Assembly: GCA_965262585.1 (NCBI GenBank)
Contig: OZ253546.1
Coordinates: forward strand, 682,001-746,000
DNA from: JAHRAW01 sp965262585
GTDB lineage: Bacteria; Pseudomonadota; Gammaproteobacteria; Arenicellales; Poriferihabitantaceae
DNA: 64,000 nucleotides
Direction of reading: 5' to 3'
Positions 55,201-63,996 of this stretch are shown piece by piece; positions within the stretch are counted from its first letter, which is position 1; every line of letters starts with the position of its first letter. The notes under the pieces are model-generated. The model did not search any database and had not been told where the DNA came from. It worked only from the letters and a program-made list of their open reading frames with translations. The translations under genes and the position numbers were made by a program.

Positions 55201-55264
55201 GGCTTGTATCTTCCGGAAAGATTCATTCTTTTCATCGGTCGGTCATGGGCTGGCATGGGACACA

Positions 55265-55301
55265 AAAAAGCCCGCATAAAACGACTTCATGCGGGCTTTT
55301 T
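55265..55301 (-). terminator. Hairpin terminator between binding protein and permease genes
   Basis: GCCCGCAT and ATGCGGGC pair perfectly around an 11-base loop. They are flanked by A and T runs, giving GCGGGC followed by TTTTTT in the leftward transcript. It works in either direction by sequence. Its place after the binding-protein gene would lower transcription of the permease genes relative to the binding protein. Confidence 0.88.
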
Positions 55302-55350
55302 GCCGGCTTTTTGCAACATCAATCCGAGGCGCCGGGTTGACCGGGGAGCG

Positions 55351-57000
55351 TCAGGCTAACCAGACAAACTCCGGCCATTCGTTTCCGCCCAACTGTCCGA
55401 GGGGCACTTTGGGCACACCCATAATGTTGTCGGCGATGGCGTCGTTGATGTTGGTGAATGCGGGAATTACGATGCCGCTTTCTTCATGAATCAACGTTTG
55501 CATCTCGCAATACATCGCATGCCGCTTGTCCAGATTAGTCTCCGCCAGAGACGTACTCAGCAACTCGCCTATGCGGTCGTTGTGCCAGTGGGTATCATTC
55601 CACGCCGCCTGCGGTGCATACTGGATGGCTATTTGCGAATTGGCGGTTGGGCGCATGTTCCAGGTGACCACATTCAACGGCTCCTTCAACCATACCGCAC
55701 CCCAGTAACCATCGGTGGGAACGCGCCTGACCTTGAGGTCAAAGCCGATCTTCGCGCAGTTGGCTTGAGTCAGCAGCACCATGTCTTCGATGCCGGATAT
55801 AACCGGCGCAACATAAACTTCCGCCGTGGTGTAGCCGGATTTCTTGAAATGAAATTTGGCTTTGTCCGGATCGTATGGACGCTGCGGCAACTCGGAGCAG
55901 AAGTCCGGGCCGTGCGCGCTCATAATCGGCTGGTCATTTCCCAAAGAACCTTTGCCTTTGAGGATTTTATTGACCACGCGGTCGCGATCCTGGATGTACT
56001 GCATGCCCTTGACAAAATCATCGCTGATGCCGGGTTCGGTGTCTTTCAGACAGCAGATTTCCAGTGATAACGCCGCCGGAAGCGAGAGCAGTTTTACTCC
56101 GCTTGCCGACTCGATCTGCCGGAATGCTTTGGGCTCGATGGCGGTGACCATCTGCATGTCCCCGGAAAGCAATGCGTTGACCCGCGCCACCGGATCGGTG
56201 ATGGCGGTGATTTCCAGGGCGTCGAGGTTGGCGCCGTCCCGCCAGTAGTTTTGGTTGCGCTTGTGCACCGATTTCACGCCGGGCTCAAAAGATTCCAGGG
56301 TGAACGGGCCGGTGCCATTGCCTTCGCCGGTGGTGCCGTCTTTGACGATCTTGGCTTGAAACAGCCCGCACAAAATCGGCAGGTCGGCGTTGGGGGTGTT
56401 CATTACCGCTTTGACTTCATATTCGCCGGTCTTTTTCCACTCTTTCACCGATTTCAACACCGCCTTGATGGTCGAAGTTGACTCGTCGCCGAGGTGGCGG
56501 TTCATGCTGTACACCACATCATTGGCGGTGAGTTTGGAACCGTCGTGGAAAGTCACGCCTTTGCGGATATTGAAACTCCATTCCGTTGCATCGCTGTTCG
56601 ACCCGAAACTTTCCGCCAGTTCCGGCTGCGGCACCAATTCATCGGAAAGTTGCAGCAAGCCGTTGTAGATAACGCGGCCACGGGTGTAGTCGATGGTTGA
56701 GGTGAAACGGGTGGGGTCGAGTTGGTCGTCGGGGCCGTGCAGGTTGGACGACATGCGAATCGAGCCGCCCTTTTTCGGCGTTGCCGCCATGGCGGCGCCA
56801 CCGCTACTGAAAAGATTGCTGGCGGTCGCGGCGGTTACGCCGGTGGCCATCATTAGTTTTAGAATTTCACGACGCGAATAACCTTTCTTAATCGCCTTTT
56901 CCAACAACGCACGGTCGGCGGGATCCAGGTCGTGATATCTGAGATTGCATTTCGTACTCGGTGTCATTGGTGACAAAGAATGCATGTCTTTTTCTTTCAT
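55351..57000 (-). CDS. Peptide/solute ABC transporter substrate-binding protein, Tat-exported
   Basis: This 549-residue family 5 extracytoplasmic binding protein has a twin-arginine signal, SRREILKLMMATG (about residues 42-54), then a hydrophobic stretch ending AAMAA. The mature domain has FNIRKGVTFHDGSKLTANDVVYSMNR, the family signature. GGAGG lies eight bases before the ATG. The first 40 residues before the RR motif are unusually long for a Tat signal. The ligand is unknown; a peptide or a glutathione-like compound would fit. Confidence 0.92.
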   Translation of the reverse strand: MKEKDMHSLSPMTPSTKCNLRYHDLDPADRALLEKAIKKGYSRREILKLMMATGVTAATASNLFSSGGAAMAATPKKGGSIRMSSNLHGPDDQLDPTRFTSTIDYTRGRVIYNGLLQLSDELVPQPELAESFGSNSDATEWSFNIRKGVTFHDGSKLTANDVVYSMNRHLGDESTSTIKAVLKSVKEWKKTGEYEVKAVMNTPNADLPILCGLFQAKIVKDGTTGEGNGTGPFTLESFEPGVKSVHKRNQNYWRDGANLDALEITAITDPVARVNALLSGDMQMVTAIEPKAFRQIESASGVKLLSLPAALSLEICCLKDTEPGISDDFVKGMQYIQDRDRVVNKILKGKGSLGNDQPIMSAHGPDFCSELPQRPYDPDKAKFHFKKSGYTTAEVYVAPVISGIEDMVLLTQANCAKIGFDLKVRRVPTDGYWGAVWLKEPLNVVTWNMRPTANSQIAIQYAPQAAWNDTHWHNDRIGELLSTSLAETNLDKRHAMYCEMQTLIHEESGIVIPAFTNINDAIADNIMGVPKVPLGQLGGNEWPEFVWLA

Positions 57001-57039
57001 CGTATTCCTCCAGTGTAATTTTATTTATAAAAACGAGAT

Positions 57040-57088
57040 TAGTCATGGTTATACCCTATTAGTAACCTAGGGCAGTAACCCATGACTA
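57040..57088. promoter_or_regulatory. Long nested stem-loop upstream of the binding-protein gene
   Basis: The outer arms TAGTCATGGTTA and TAACCCATGACTA pair with one bulged C. An inner CCCTA/TAGGG stem (57054-57058 with 57068-57072) nests inside. In the leftward transcript it lies 40 bases before the start codon and is followed by a short T run. It could be a 5' leader structure or a terminator of incoming transcription. Confidence 0.55.
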
Positions 57089-57125
57089 GCAACTTTACCC
57101 AGTATAACACGACCGGGACGTTTTA

Positions 57126-57158
57126 CCGCCAGACTACCGCCAGACTACGGCCAGACTA
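57126..57158. repeat. Three 11-bp tandem repeats at the end of the dioxygenase gene
   Basis: Units CCGCCAGACTA, CCGCCAGACTA and CGGCCAGACTA lie end to end. The third overlaps the PhyH-family stop codon (57145-57147 region). Probably replication slippage; no function implied. Confidence 0.6.
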
Positions 57159-57957
57159 TAGGGAATGCGGGATGATCCATAGCATCGCCCGGATTCAGGC
57201 GTATTTCCGGAAAAGGCGGCGAAGTGGTCCACGGCCGTATCGCAAAGCGTGCGTCATCCCCCAGCCAGCGGGACGAAAATCCGCGGCGGCGGGATTTCAG
57301 GTCGGTGGTGGGCGGTGCACCGTGGACGGCGCGCATGTGAAAGGCGATGCAATCGCCGGGTTTCATATCCCATGAAAGAATTTCATATGCGTCTCGCTGC
57401 GCTTCGATGTCGGGCACGGTTTCATATCCGTCTTCGTCTCGGCTGTAATCTTCGTGACTGGCGAACAGACGCGGATAATATAATATGCCGCTGGCGTGGG
57501 AACCGGCGATAAATTCCGGGCACACGCGCTTCGGCACCGGGTCGAGCGGCAACCACAAGGAACAAAGTTGATTTCCGTCGACGCCGTAATAAGGTTGGTC
57601 GTGATGCCACGGCGTTTTCTCCATAGTACCCGGCTCTTTTACCAATACATGTTCGTGATAAATACGCGCCGTATTCGAGCGCATCAACCGCGCGGCGATT
57701 TCGGCGGCAGGGGAATGCAAAACAAAGTCGCGGTATTCGTCGATGCGCTGCCAGTTGCAGTAGTCGTCGTAGAAACCTCCGGGCTTGCCCGGCTGCGTAT
57801 AGGTCCGTTGATATTGACCGGAGTCGGCAAAGTTTTTCTCCACACCGGCGGCCAGTTCATCCAGCCAGCCATCGGCGAACAACCCGCGTAGGCAAACCGC
57901 GCCGTTGCGTTCATATTCATCGATAACATCGTCCGGCATCGCATTCTTATCGTCCAC
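57145..57957 (-). CDS. Phytanoyl-CoA dioxygenase (PhyH) family protein
   Basis: This 270-residue Fe(II)/2-oxoglutarate-type oxygenase has the first metal ligands in PWHHDQPYYG (H-x-D). The second histidine is in FHMRAVHGAPP. The 2-oxoglutarate arginine is a candidate in SRRRGFSSRWLGDD. The substrate is unknown. It lies twelve bases downstream of the ferritin-like gene on the same strand and may be co-transcribed. Confidence 0.85.
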   Translation of the reverse strand: MDDKNAMPDDVIDEYERNGAVCLRGLFADGWLDELAAGVEKNFADSGQYQRTYTQPGKPGGFYDDYCNWQRIDEYRDFVLHSPAAEIAARLMRSNTARIYHEHVLVKEPGTMEKTPWHHDQPYYGVDGNQLCSLWLPLDPVPKRVCPEFIAGSHASGILYYPRLFASHEDYSRDEDGYETVPDIEAQRDAYEILSWDMKPGDCIAFHMRAVHGAPPTTDLKSRRRGFSSRWLGDDARFAIRPWTTSPPFPEIRLNPGDAMDHPAFPIVWP

Positions 57958-57969
57958 GCAACTTCGACC

Positions 57970-58254
57970 TCAGTGACCAATCTGTCCTTCGCTGAACAAC
58001 ACTTCCTTGAGTTCGCGGTCGAGGACGTCGTCTCTGCGGCGGATCCATTCCAATACCATGGCGGCGTGTTCTTTTTCTTCGTCTCGGTTATGCGCAAGGA
58101 TGCGCTTGAGTTCCGGGTCTTTGCAGGCATCCACTCGCTGGTTATACCAGTCGACCGCCTCCAACTCTTCCATCAACGAAACGATGGCGCGGTGCATGTC
58201 GCGGGTTTCGTCCGATAACTCTTCTATGGGCTCGTGATAACCTTCGTTTGCCAT
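57970..58254 (-). CDS. Encapsulated-ferritin-like protein (EncFtn family)
   Basis: This 94-residue helical protein matches the EncFtn pattern YHEPIEELSDETRDMHRAIVSLMEELEAVDWYNQRVDACKDPELKRILAHNRDEEKEHAAMVLEWIRRRD. The ferroxidase ligand set is E...E-x-x-H, with MEELEAVDWY supplying the first Glu and EEKEH the E-x2-H. EncFtn forms rings that oxidise iron inside encapsulin shells. There is no C-terminal targeting tail (it ends SEGQIGH), and no encapsulin gene lies nearby. Confidence 0.85.
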   Translation of the reverse strand: MANEGYHEPIEELSDETRDMHRAIVSLMEELEAVDWYNQRVDACKDPELKRILAHNRDEEKEHAAMVLEWIRRRDDVLDRELKEVLFSEGQIGH

Positions 58255-58311
58255 TTTAATATCTCCTCGCAGTTTTGCCTAATTAATCGCCTGATTATTT
58301 TCCCCGACCAA

Positions 58312-60603
58312 TTATGACTCGCTCTTTTCTTTTTTGAAATGGAGCGCGCCATCGACCAGGGAAATTTTGATGTGGCCGCCTTTGGCGAGGCCGCCGAATA
58401 ATAAGTCTTCCGCCAGCGGGCGTTTGATTTCCTGTTGGATGACTCGTTGCATGGGGCGCGCGCCCATGGCCGCATCGTAGCCTTTGTCGGCCAGCCAGCG
58501 CACCGCCGCGTCTTCTATTTCCAATGTTACCTGACGGTCGGCCAGTTGCTGTTCGAGTTCATAGACAAACTTTCGCACGACATGCAAGATGGTGCCGGTG
58601 TCGAGGCCGTTGAAGCGGATGATGTTGTCCAGCCGGTTTCGAAATTCCGGGGAGAAGGCTTTCTTGACCGCTTCCCGGTCGTCGCTACTGTGATCCTGGC
58701 GGACGAATCCCATGCTCTCCCGCGCCGCGCGCTCGGCACCGGCGTTGGTGGTCATCACCAAAATAACATTGCGAAAATCGGACTTGCGGCCGTTGTTGTC
58801 GGTGAGGTTGCCGTAGTCCATAACCTGCAGCAGGATGTTGAACACATCGGGATGGGCTTTTTCAATTTCATCGAACAACAATACCGCATGCGGATGCTGG
58901 TTGATTGCTTCGGTCAGCAACCCGCCCTGATCGAAACCGACATAGCCCGGCGGCGCGCCGATGAGGCGGGAGACGGTGTGCCGCTCCATATATTCCGACA
59001 TGTCGAAGCGGATGAATTCGATGCCCAGGGTGTTGGCGAGTTGTTTGGTGACTTCGGTTTTGCCGACTCCAGTGGGGCCTGAAAACAACAGCGAGGCGAT
59101 AGGTTTGTCGGCGTCGCCAAGCCCGGAGCGTGCCATTTTGATGCTCGACGAAAGCGTGGCAATGGCCTCGTCCTGCCCGAACACCAGTAGTTTCAAGTCG
59201 CGCTCGAGGTTTTTCAGGGCGCGGGTATCCGAGGCCGAAACGTGCTTGGGCGGAATGCGCGCGACGTCGGCAATCATGCTTTCGATTTCTTTGACGCCGA
59301 TGGTTTTTTTGCGCTTGGTCTTGGCTTTGCTCTCGCTCTTACCGTTGCCCTTGCCATCTTCGGCTAATCTGGTTTTCGCCCCGGCTTCGTCGATGATGTC
59401 GATGGCGACATCGGGCAATTTGCGGTCGCCGAGGTAACGCGCCGACAACTCCACGGCGGTGCGCAACGCCGGTTGTGTGTATTTGACCTCGTGGTGCGTC
59501 TCGAAACTCGACTTTAATCCGCGCAGAATTTCAACGGCCTCCTCGATGCTCGGTTCGTTAACATCGATCTTCTGAAATCTGCGGGACAGCGCGCGGTCCT
59601 TCTCAAACACACCCCGGTATTCCCGATAGGTGGTCGATCCGATGCACTTGATTTCGCCGGATGCCAGCATCGGCTTGAGCAGATTGGAAGCGTCCAGAGT
59701 ACCCCCGGAGACCGCGCCAGCGCCGATGATGGTGTGAATTTCGTCGATGAATAGGATCGCACCGGGCTGCTTGTTTAATTCTTTGAGCACTGATTTCAGC
59801 CGCTGCTCGAAGTCGCCACGGTATTTGGCACCCGCCAGCAGCACGCCCATGTCCAGCGAATAAATCGTGCATCCGTGCAACACTTCGGGCACTTCGCGCC
59901 GCACAATCTTGCGCGCCAACCCCTCGGCGAGCGCGGTTTTACCAACCCCGGCATCCCCCACAAACAACGGATTATTTTTTCGCCGACGACACAGAATCTG
60001 CACGGTGCGTTGCAGTTCTGGGAGGCGTCCGATGAGCGGATCTATCTTGCCTTCTTCGGCCAGTCGGTTGAGGTTGATGGTGAAATTCTCCAGCGGCCCG
60101 GCGGCGGATTCCTGTTCGCTTTCGGCGCCTTCGAGATCGTCGTCCGGTGCCGGCAGTCGGTCGCCGCCGGGAAACTTGGCGATGCCATGGGCAATGTAAT
60201 TGACCACGTCGAAGCGGTTGATTTCCTGCTGGCTCAAAAAATACACGGCGTGGGATTCCTTTTCGCTGAACACCGCAACCAGCACATTAGCACCCTTGAC
60301 TTCTTTTTTACCGGAACTTTGCACATGCATAATAGCGCGCTGCAACACGCGCTGAAAGCCGAGGCCCGGTTGGGGTTCATGTTCGCTGCCTTCCACCAGC
60401 AGCGGGATTTCATTCTGCAGGTAATGTGCCAGTCGTTTTTTGAGCGCGTTAACATCGCCGCCACAGGAGACGATAGCGCCTCGGGTTTCGTGGTCGTCCA
60501 ACAATGCAAATAGCAAATGCTCGACGGTGATGATCTCGTGGCGTTCCTTGCGCGCCAGCGTGACCGCATTGCCGAGGGTTACTTCCAGTTCTTCGGACAG
60601 CAT
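58312..60603 (-). CDS. clpA: ATP-dependent Clp protease ATPase subunit ClpA
   Basis: This 763-residue double-AAA+ unfoldase delivers substrates to ClpP. The N-domain starts MLSEELEVTLGNAVTLARKERHEIITVEHLL. D1 has GDAGVGKTALAEG and D2 has GPTGVGKTEVTKQL, with Walker B LFIDEIHTIIGAG and LLFDEIEKAHPDVF. The start at 60603 is set by the TGATG overlap with clpS; an ATG at 60708 would run into that gene. clpP is not in the window. Confidence 0.96.
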   Translation of the reverse strand: MLSEELEVTLGNAVTLARKERHEIITVEHLLFALLDDHETRGAIVSCGGDVNALKKRLAHYLQNEIPLLVEGSEHEPQPGLGFQRVLQRAIMHVQSSGKKEVKGANVLVAVFSEKESHAVYFLSQQEINRFDVVNYIAHGIAKFPGGDRLPAPDDDLEGAESEQESAAGPLENFTINLNRLAEEGKIDPLIGRLPELQRTVQILCRRRKNNPLFVGDAGVGKTALAEGLARKIVRREVPEVLHGCTIYSLDMGVLLAGAKYRGDFEQRLKSVLKELNKQPGAILFIDEIHTIIGAGAVSGGTLDASNLLKPMLASGEIKCIGSTTYREYRGVFEKDRALSRRFQKIDVNEPSIEEAVEILRGLKSSFETHHEVKYTQPALRTAVELSARYLGDRKLPDVAIDIIDEAGAKTRLAEDGKGNGKSESKAKTKRKKTIGVKEIESMIADVARIPPKHVSASDTRALKNLERDLKLLVFGQDEAIATLSSSIKMARSGLGDADKPIASLLFSGPTGVGKTEVTKQLANTLGIEFIRFDMSEYMERHTVSRLIGAPPGYVGFDQGGLLTEAINQHPHAVLLFDEIEKAHPDVFNILLQVMDYGNLTDNNGRKSDFRNVILVMTTNAGAERAARESMGFVRQDHSSDDREAVKKAFSPEFRNRLDNIIRFNGLDTGTILHVVRKFVYELEQQLADRQVTLEIEDAAVRWLADKGYDAAMGARPMQRVIQQEIKRPLAEDLLFGGLAKGGHIKISLVDGALHFKKEKSES

Positions 60604-60956
60604 CACTCGTGCTCCATGGTGCACTGCAGCGGGTGCTGGTTCTGCTTGGCAAAATCCAGGGTCAGGCGCACTTTGGTTTCGGCGATTTCTCTGGGGAAGA
60701 CGCCGCATACCCCGAAACCTTTGGTGTGGATGTGAATCGTCACCTGCTCGGCGTCGCTCTGGGACATGGTGAAGAACCGCATCAACAAAAACACCACAAA
60801 TTCCATCGGCGTGTAGTCGTCGTTGAGCAACAACACTTTATACAACGGTGGCTTCTTTAGTTTGGGCTTGGCGCGCTCGGCAAGCACGCCGACGCCATTA
60901 CCGCCGACTCCATTGTCGCCGTCGCTATCGGGATGACGAGGTGCGCGGGGTGTCAT
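60603..60956 (-). CDS. clpS: ClpS adaptor protein
   Basis: This 117-residue adaptor recognises N-degrons and feeds them to ClpA. The core LYKVLLLNDDYTPMEFVVFLLMRFF and MSQSDAEQVTIHIHTKGFGVCGVFPREIAETKV is typical. The N-terminal 40 residues are disordered and basic. It overlaps clpA by one base (TGATG). Confidence 0.95.
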   Translation of the reverse strand: MTPRAPRHPDSDGDNGVGGNGVGVLAERAKPKLKKPPLYKVLLLNDDYTPMEFVVFLLMRFFTMSQSDAEQVTIHIHTKGFGVCGVFPREIAETKVRLTLDFAKQNQHPLQCTMEHE

Positions 60957-60970
60957 GGTGAGTCCGGCGG

Positions 60971-61342
60971 CTAAGACGCGCCGCCGCCGCAACCGCCGCA
61001 GGCACCGCTGCCGCCGATGGCTTGAAACACGTTGTTAAAAACAAACGAAGCGTTGACGCCGTCATCCACATAATCGACTTCGGCGCCTTTGAGAAAGCTG
61101 AACGCCACCGGATCCACCACCAACTTGAAGCCGTTGTCATCCGTCATTACGCTGTCGGTGGTTTCGGCTTGTTCGGCAAAAGTCATGCCGTAATTCATGC
61201 CGTTGCAGCCGCCGCCGGATACATAAATACGCACCGCCGAAGCTTCGCCGCCGGTGTCCGTCACCAAGCCGCTGATGCGCTGCCGAGCGTCGGCGGTGAC
61301 CACCAGATCGGCATCCGTCAATGTCTGACTATATTCATTCAT
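60971..61342 (-). CDS. erpA: ErpA-like A-type iron-sulfur carrier
   Basis: This 123-residue HesB/IscA protein has the three cysteines: one in SGGGCNGMNYG and two in the C-terminal CGGCGG. ErpA places clusters into apoproteins. The ATG at 61342 gives MNEYSQTLTDADLVVTADARQRI; an ATG five codons earlier is also open. It lies 14 bases upstream of clpS on the same strand. Confidence 0.92.
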   Translation of the reverse strand: MNEYSQTLTDADLVVTADARQRISGLVTDTGGEASAVRIYVSGGGCNGMNYGMTFAEQAETTDSVMTDDNGFKLVVDPVAFSFLKGAEVDYVDDGVNASFVFNNVFQAIGGSGACGGCGGGAS

Positions 61343-61403
61343 ATCATCTCTCCTCATCTCTCGTTAAAATCTTCGCATTACTTCGGGATACTATTTTAGC
61401 ATA

Positions 61404-62177
61404 TCAACGGCGCGCGCAAGAAAACAACCGGAAAAAATTGTCGGTGGTGGCGGCGGCGATATGCTCCAAAGTATCGTCCCTCAACTCGGCAAGGCAACGG
61501 GCGGTATGCAGCACAAAGCCGGGTTCGTTGACCTTGCCACGATACGGCACCGGTGCCAGATACGGGGCATCGGTTTCCACCAGCATACGCTCCAGGGGCA
61601 CTTTTTTGGCTACCTGTTTGATGGTTTCGGCGTTTTTGAAGGTGACGATTCCGGAAAATGACAGGTAAAACCCGATGGCGAGGGCGCGTTTGGCGGTCGC
61701 CCAGTCCTCGGCGAAACAGTGCATGACGCCACCGGCTTCCCCGGCATCCAGGTTTTCCAGCATGTCCATAGTATCATCCGCCGCCGAACGGGTATGCACA
61801 ATCAGCGGTTTGCCGGATCGTTTGGCCGCTTCGATGTGATTTTCAAAACGCCGCCGTTGCCAGTCGGTACCGGCTTCGATGCGATAGTAGTCCAGCCCGG
61901 TTTCGCCGATGGCTACCACCTCAGGATTGGCCGCCAACTCCACCAGTTCATCGGCACTGGGATCATGGCAATCGGTCTCATTGGGATGCACCCCCACCGA
62001 GGCGAATATGTGCGGGTAATCAGCCGCCATTTGCGCGATGCGCGGATAGTCTTCGAGGTTCACCGACACGCATAACATGTGCGCGACATCGTTGGCAGCG
62101 GCACGCTCCAGCACCCCGGGGAAATCGGCGCGCAACTGCTCAAAATCAATATGACAATGGGAGTCGACTAATTGCAT
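61404..62177 (-). CDS. TatD family deoxyribonuclease/hydrolase
   Basis: This 257-residue metal-dependent TIM-barrel hydrolase has DSHCHIDF (metal HxH), a central IGETGLDYYR and VETDAPYLAPVPYRGKVNEP. Family members act as 3'-5' exonucleases or D-aminoacyl hydrolases. It follows holB, the usual tmk-holB-tatD arrangement. Confidence 0.94.
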   Translation of the reverse strand: MQLVDSHCHIDFEQLRADFPGVLERAAANDVAHMLCVSVNLEDYPRIAQMAADYPHIFASVGVHPNETDCHDPSADELVELAANPEVVAIGETGLDYYRIEAGTDWQRRRFENHIEAAKRSGKPLIVHTRSAADDTMDMLENLDAGEAGGVMHCFAEDWATAKRALAIGFYLSFSGIVTFKNAETIKQVAKKVPLERMLVETDAPYLAPVPYRGKVNEPGFVLHTARCLAELRDDTLEHIAAATTDNFFRLFSCARR

Positions 62178-62263
62178 GAGTGATTACCTGAATGATTACC
62201 TGATGAATTATATTTTTGATTCGGTGAAAGCGAATGGCGATTTTTTCGTCACTTAACTTCGCT

Positions 62264-63331
62264 TCACTTAATCCGCACCACGCCCTGCAGCGTCAGCATC
62301 AATTCTTCCATTGCCAACTGCTCGTTGAATTGCTCACGCGCGATTTTTCGATAGCGTCCGATTGTATCGTATAGCGCGAATAACTTTTCCGCGGACAGCC
62401 GCTTCGGGTCAAGCGAGGTTAACCCGGGCTCGGCGGATGATCCGGCGTCGCAGTTTTCTTTGATCATATCGCAACTGAATCGTTGCAGATGGTCGAGCAC
62501 CCGCAAAAAGTCATGCTTGGTAAAACGCGCCGCCAACTCCAGCGCGCCGATTTTTCCTTTGGCAAGTTCGGCAATACCCTTCAGGAACTGTTCCTGTAAC
62601 TGCAAAAATCCGTCCTTATACAAACTGAGCGCATCCACCGGGCCGCCGTTCGACAACCCGATCGCGCGCGCCGCATCGGCCACCGGCATATAATCTTGCA
62701 ACCACGCGGTTGCGTTCTCCGGGGTCGGCGGCGGAATCCCGATTTGCAAACAACGGCTGCGAATGGTTGCCGGCAGGTAGCCGGGAACCGCGCTCACCAG
62801 AATCAGGATTGCATTGGCGGGCGGTTCTTCGAGCAATTTAAGCAGCGCGTTGGCGGCATTGGTGTTCATACGATCCGCCGGCACAATCAGCGCGATCTTG
62901 CGCCCGGCACCGTGGGCGTGGGCATAAAATCGCTCAATCAGCATGCGCACCTGATCCACCGAAATCACCCGGCTGGGGTTGGCGCGTTTGTCCCGGGCGG
63001 CGAGGTCATGATAGCGATCGCAATACTTGGCAAGCAAATCAACGCGGCCATCCCGCCATTCCAATTCGGTGGTCAATACATGGAAATCAGGATGGGTACC
63101 GGCCACGAATAAAGCGCAACTCCGGCATTGCCCGCAGGGGCGATGGTTGTCCGCCGGGCTTTCGCACAACAACAGTTGACCGAAGGCCGTTGCGAATTCG
63201 AGTTTGGCGATACCGGAAACACCAGTAATCAGCAGTCCGTGATGCAGCGTGTCCGGGGCACCGGCGGCGCGCTCCCAGACCGGCTGCAGCCACGGGTATG
63301 GGTCGATGCTTGTGGTTGCGGTCTTGCTCAT
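62264..63331 (-). CDS. holB: DNA polymerase III delta-prime subunit
   Basis: This 355-residue AAA+ clamp-loader subunit starts MSKTATTSIDPYPWLQPVW. A degenerate nucleotide site (HGLLITGVSGIAKLEFA) and a zinc finger with CESP...CGQCRSCALF follow. LLKLLEEPPANAILILVSAVPGYLPATIRSRC is the sensor 1 region with SRC motif. The start at 63331 gives a four-base ATGA overlap with tmk; an ATG at 63340 is also possible. Confidence 0.94.
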   Translation of the reverse strand: MSKTATTSIDPYPWLQPVWERAAGAPDTLHHGLLITGVSGIAKLEFATAFGQLLLCESPADNHRPCGQCRSCALFVAGTHPDFHVLTTELEWRDGRVDLLAKYCDRYHDLAARDKRANPSRVISVDQVRMLIERFYAHAHGAGRKIALIVPADRMNTNAANALLKLLEEPPANAILILVSAVPGYLPATIRSRCLQIGIPPPTPENATAWLQDYMPVADAARAIGLSNGGPVDALSLYKDGFLQLQEQFLKGIAELAKGKIGALELAARFTKHDFLRVLDHLQRFSCDMIKENCDAGSSAEPGLTSLDPKRLSAEKLFALYDTIGRYRKIAREQFNEQLAMEELMLTLQGVVRIK

Positions 63332-63996
63332 GCCTGCCATTCTCGCTGGAAGGTTTCGAGCAAAGTCTGAAGTTTGGCGCGAACCTGCTCGATGGTCTGG
63401 TTAGCATCAATCAGTTTAATGCGGTGCTTAAACTTGGTGGCGCGCTGCTTATATACCTTGCGCGCCGCTCTATTAAATTCCAGCGACTGCTTTTCGAAAC
63501 GATCCGCCTGCGCCCGCTCATCGGCCTGCGTATTCAGCATGATTAAATCTTTCTGCACCACGCGCATTCGGCCAACCGTCGGCGGCACATCCAACAGCAA
63601 GGTCAAATCCGGCTGCAACGCACCTTGTGTCAGCGTCTCCAAGGTTGCGATATCTTGCATCGCTATTCCCCGGCCACCGCCCTGATAGGCATAAGTGGCG
63701 TCGGTGAAACGGTCCGACAACACCCATTTGCCCGATTCGAGTGCCGGTAAAATCACTTCGTCGAGGTGTTGTGCGCGTCCGGCGAAAAACAGCAACAATT
63801 CGGCGTGCTTCGAAATCGGCGCGCCGTCGTTTTGCAGAAGAATATCCCGAAGCAACTCGCCCAACAAAGTACCACCGGGTTCACGGGTACGCACCACCTG
63901 GATTCCGCAATCCCGCAGTTGGCGTTCGATGAAATTGATGTGCGTGGTTTTGCCCGAACCATCCGCGCCTTCGACGGTTATGAACGCGCCTTTCAT
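63328..63996 (-). CDS. tmk: Thymidylate kinase
   Basis: This 222-residue P-loop kinase has ITVEGADGSGKTTHINFI, the dTMP-site TREPGGTLLGELLRD and VLSDRFTDATYAYQGGGRG (DRY/H-type motif). It phosphorylates dTMP to dTDP. The gene is complete; its ATG is at 63996, four bases from the window edge. It is coupled to holB. Confidence 0.96.
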   Translation of the reverse strand: MKGAFITVEGADGSGKTTHINFIERQLRDCGIQVVRTREPGGTLLGELLRDILLQNDGAPISKHAELLLFFAGRAQHLDEVILPALESGKWVLSDRFTDATYAYQGGGRGIAMQDIATLETLTQGALQPDLTLLLDVPPTVGRMRVVQKDLIMLNTQADERAQADRFEKQSLEFNRAARKVYKQRATKFKHRIKLIDANQTIEQVRAKLQTLLETFQREWQA

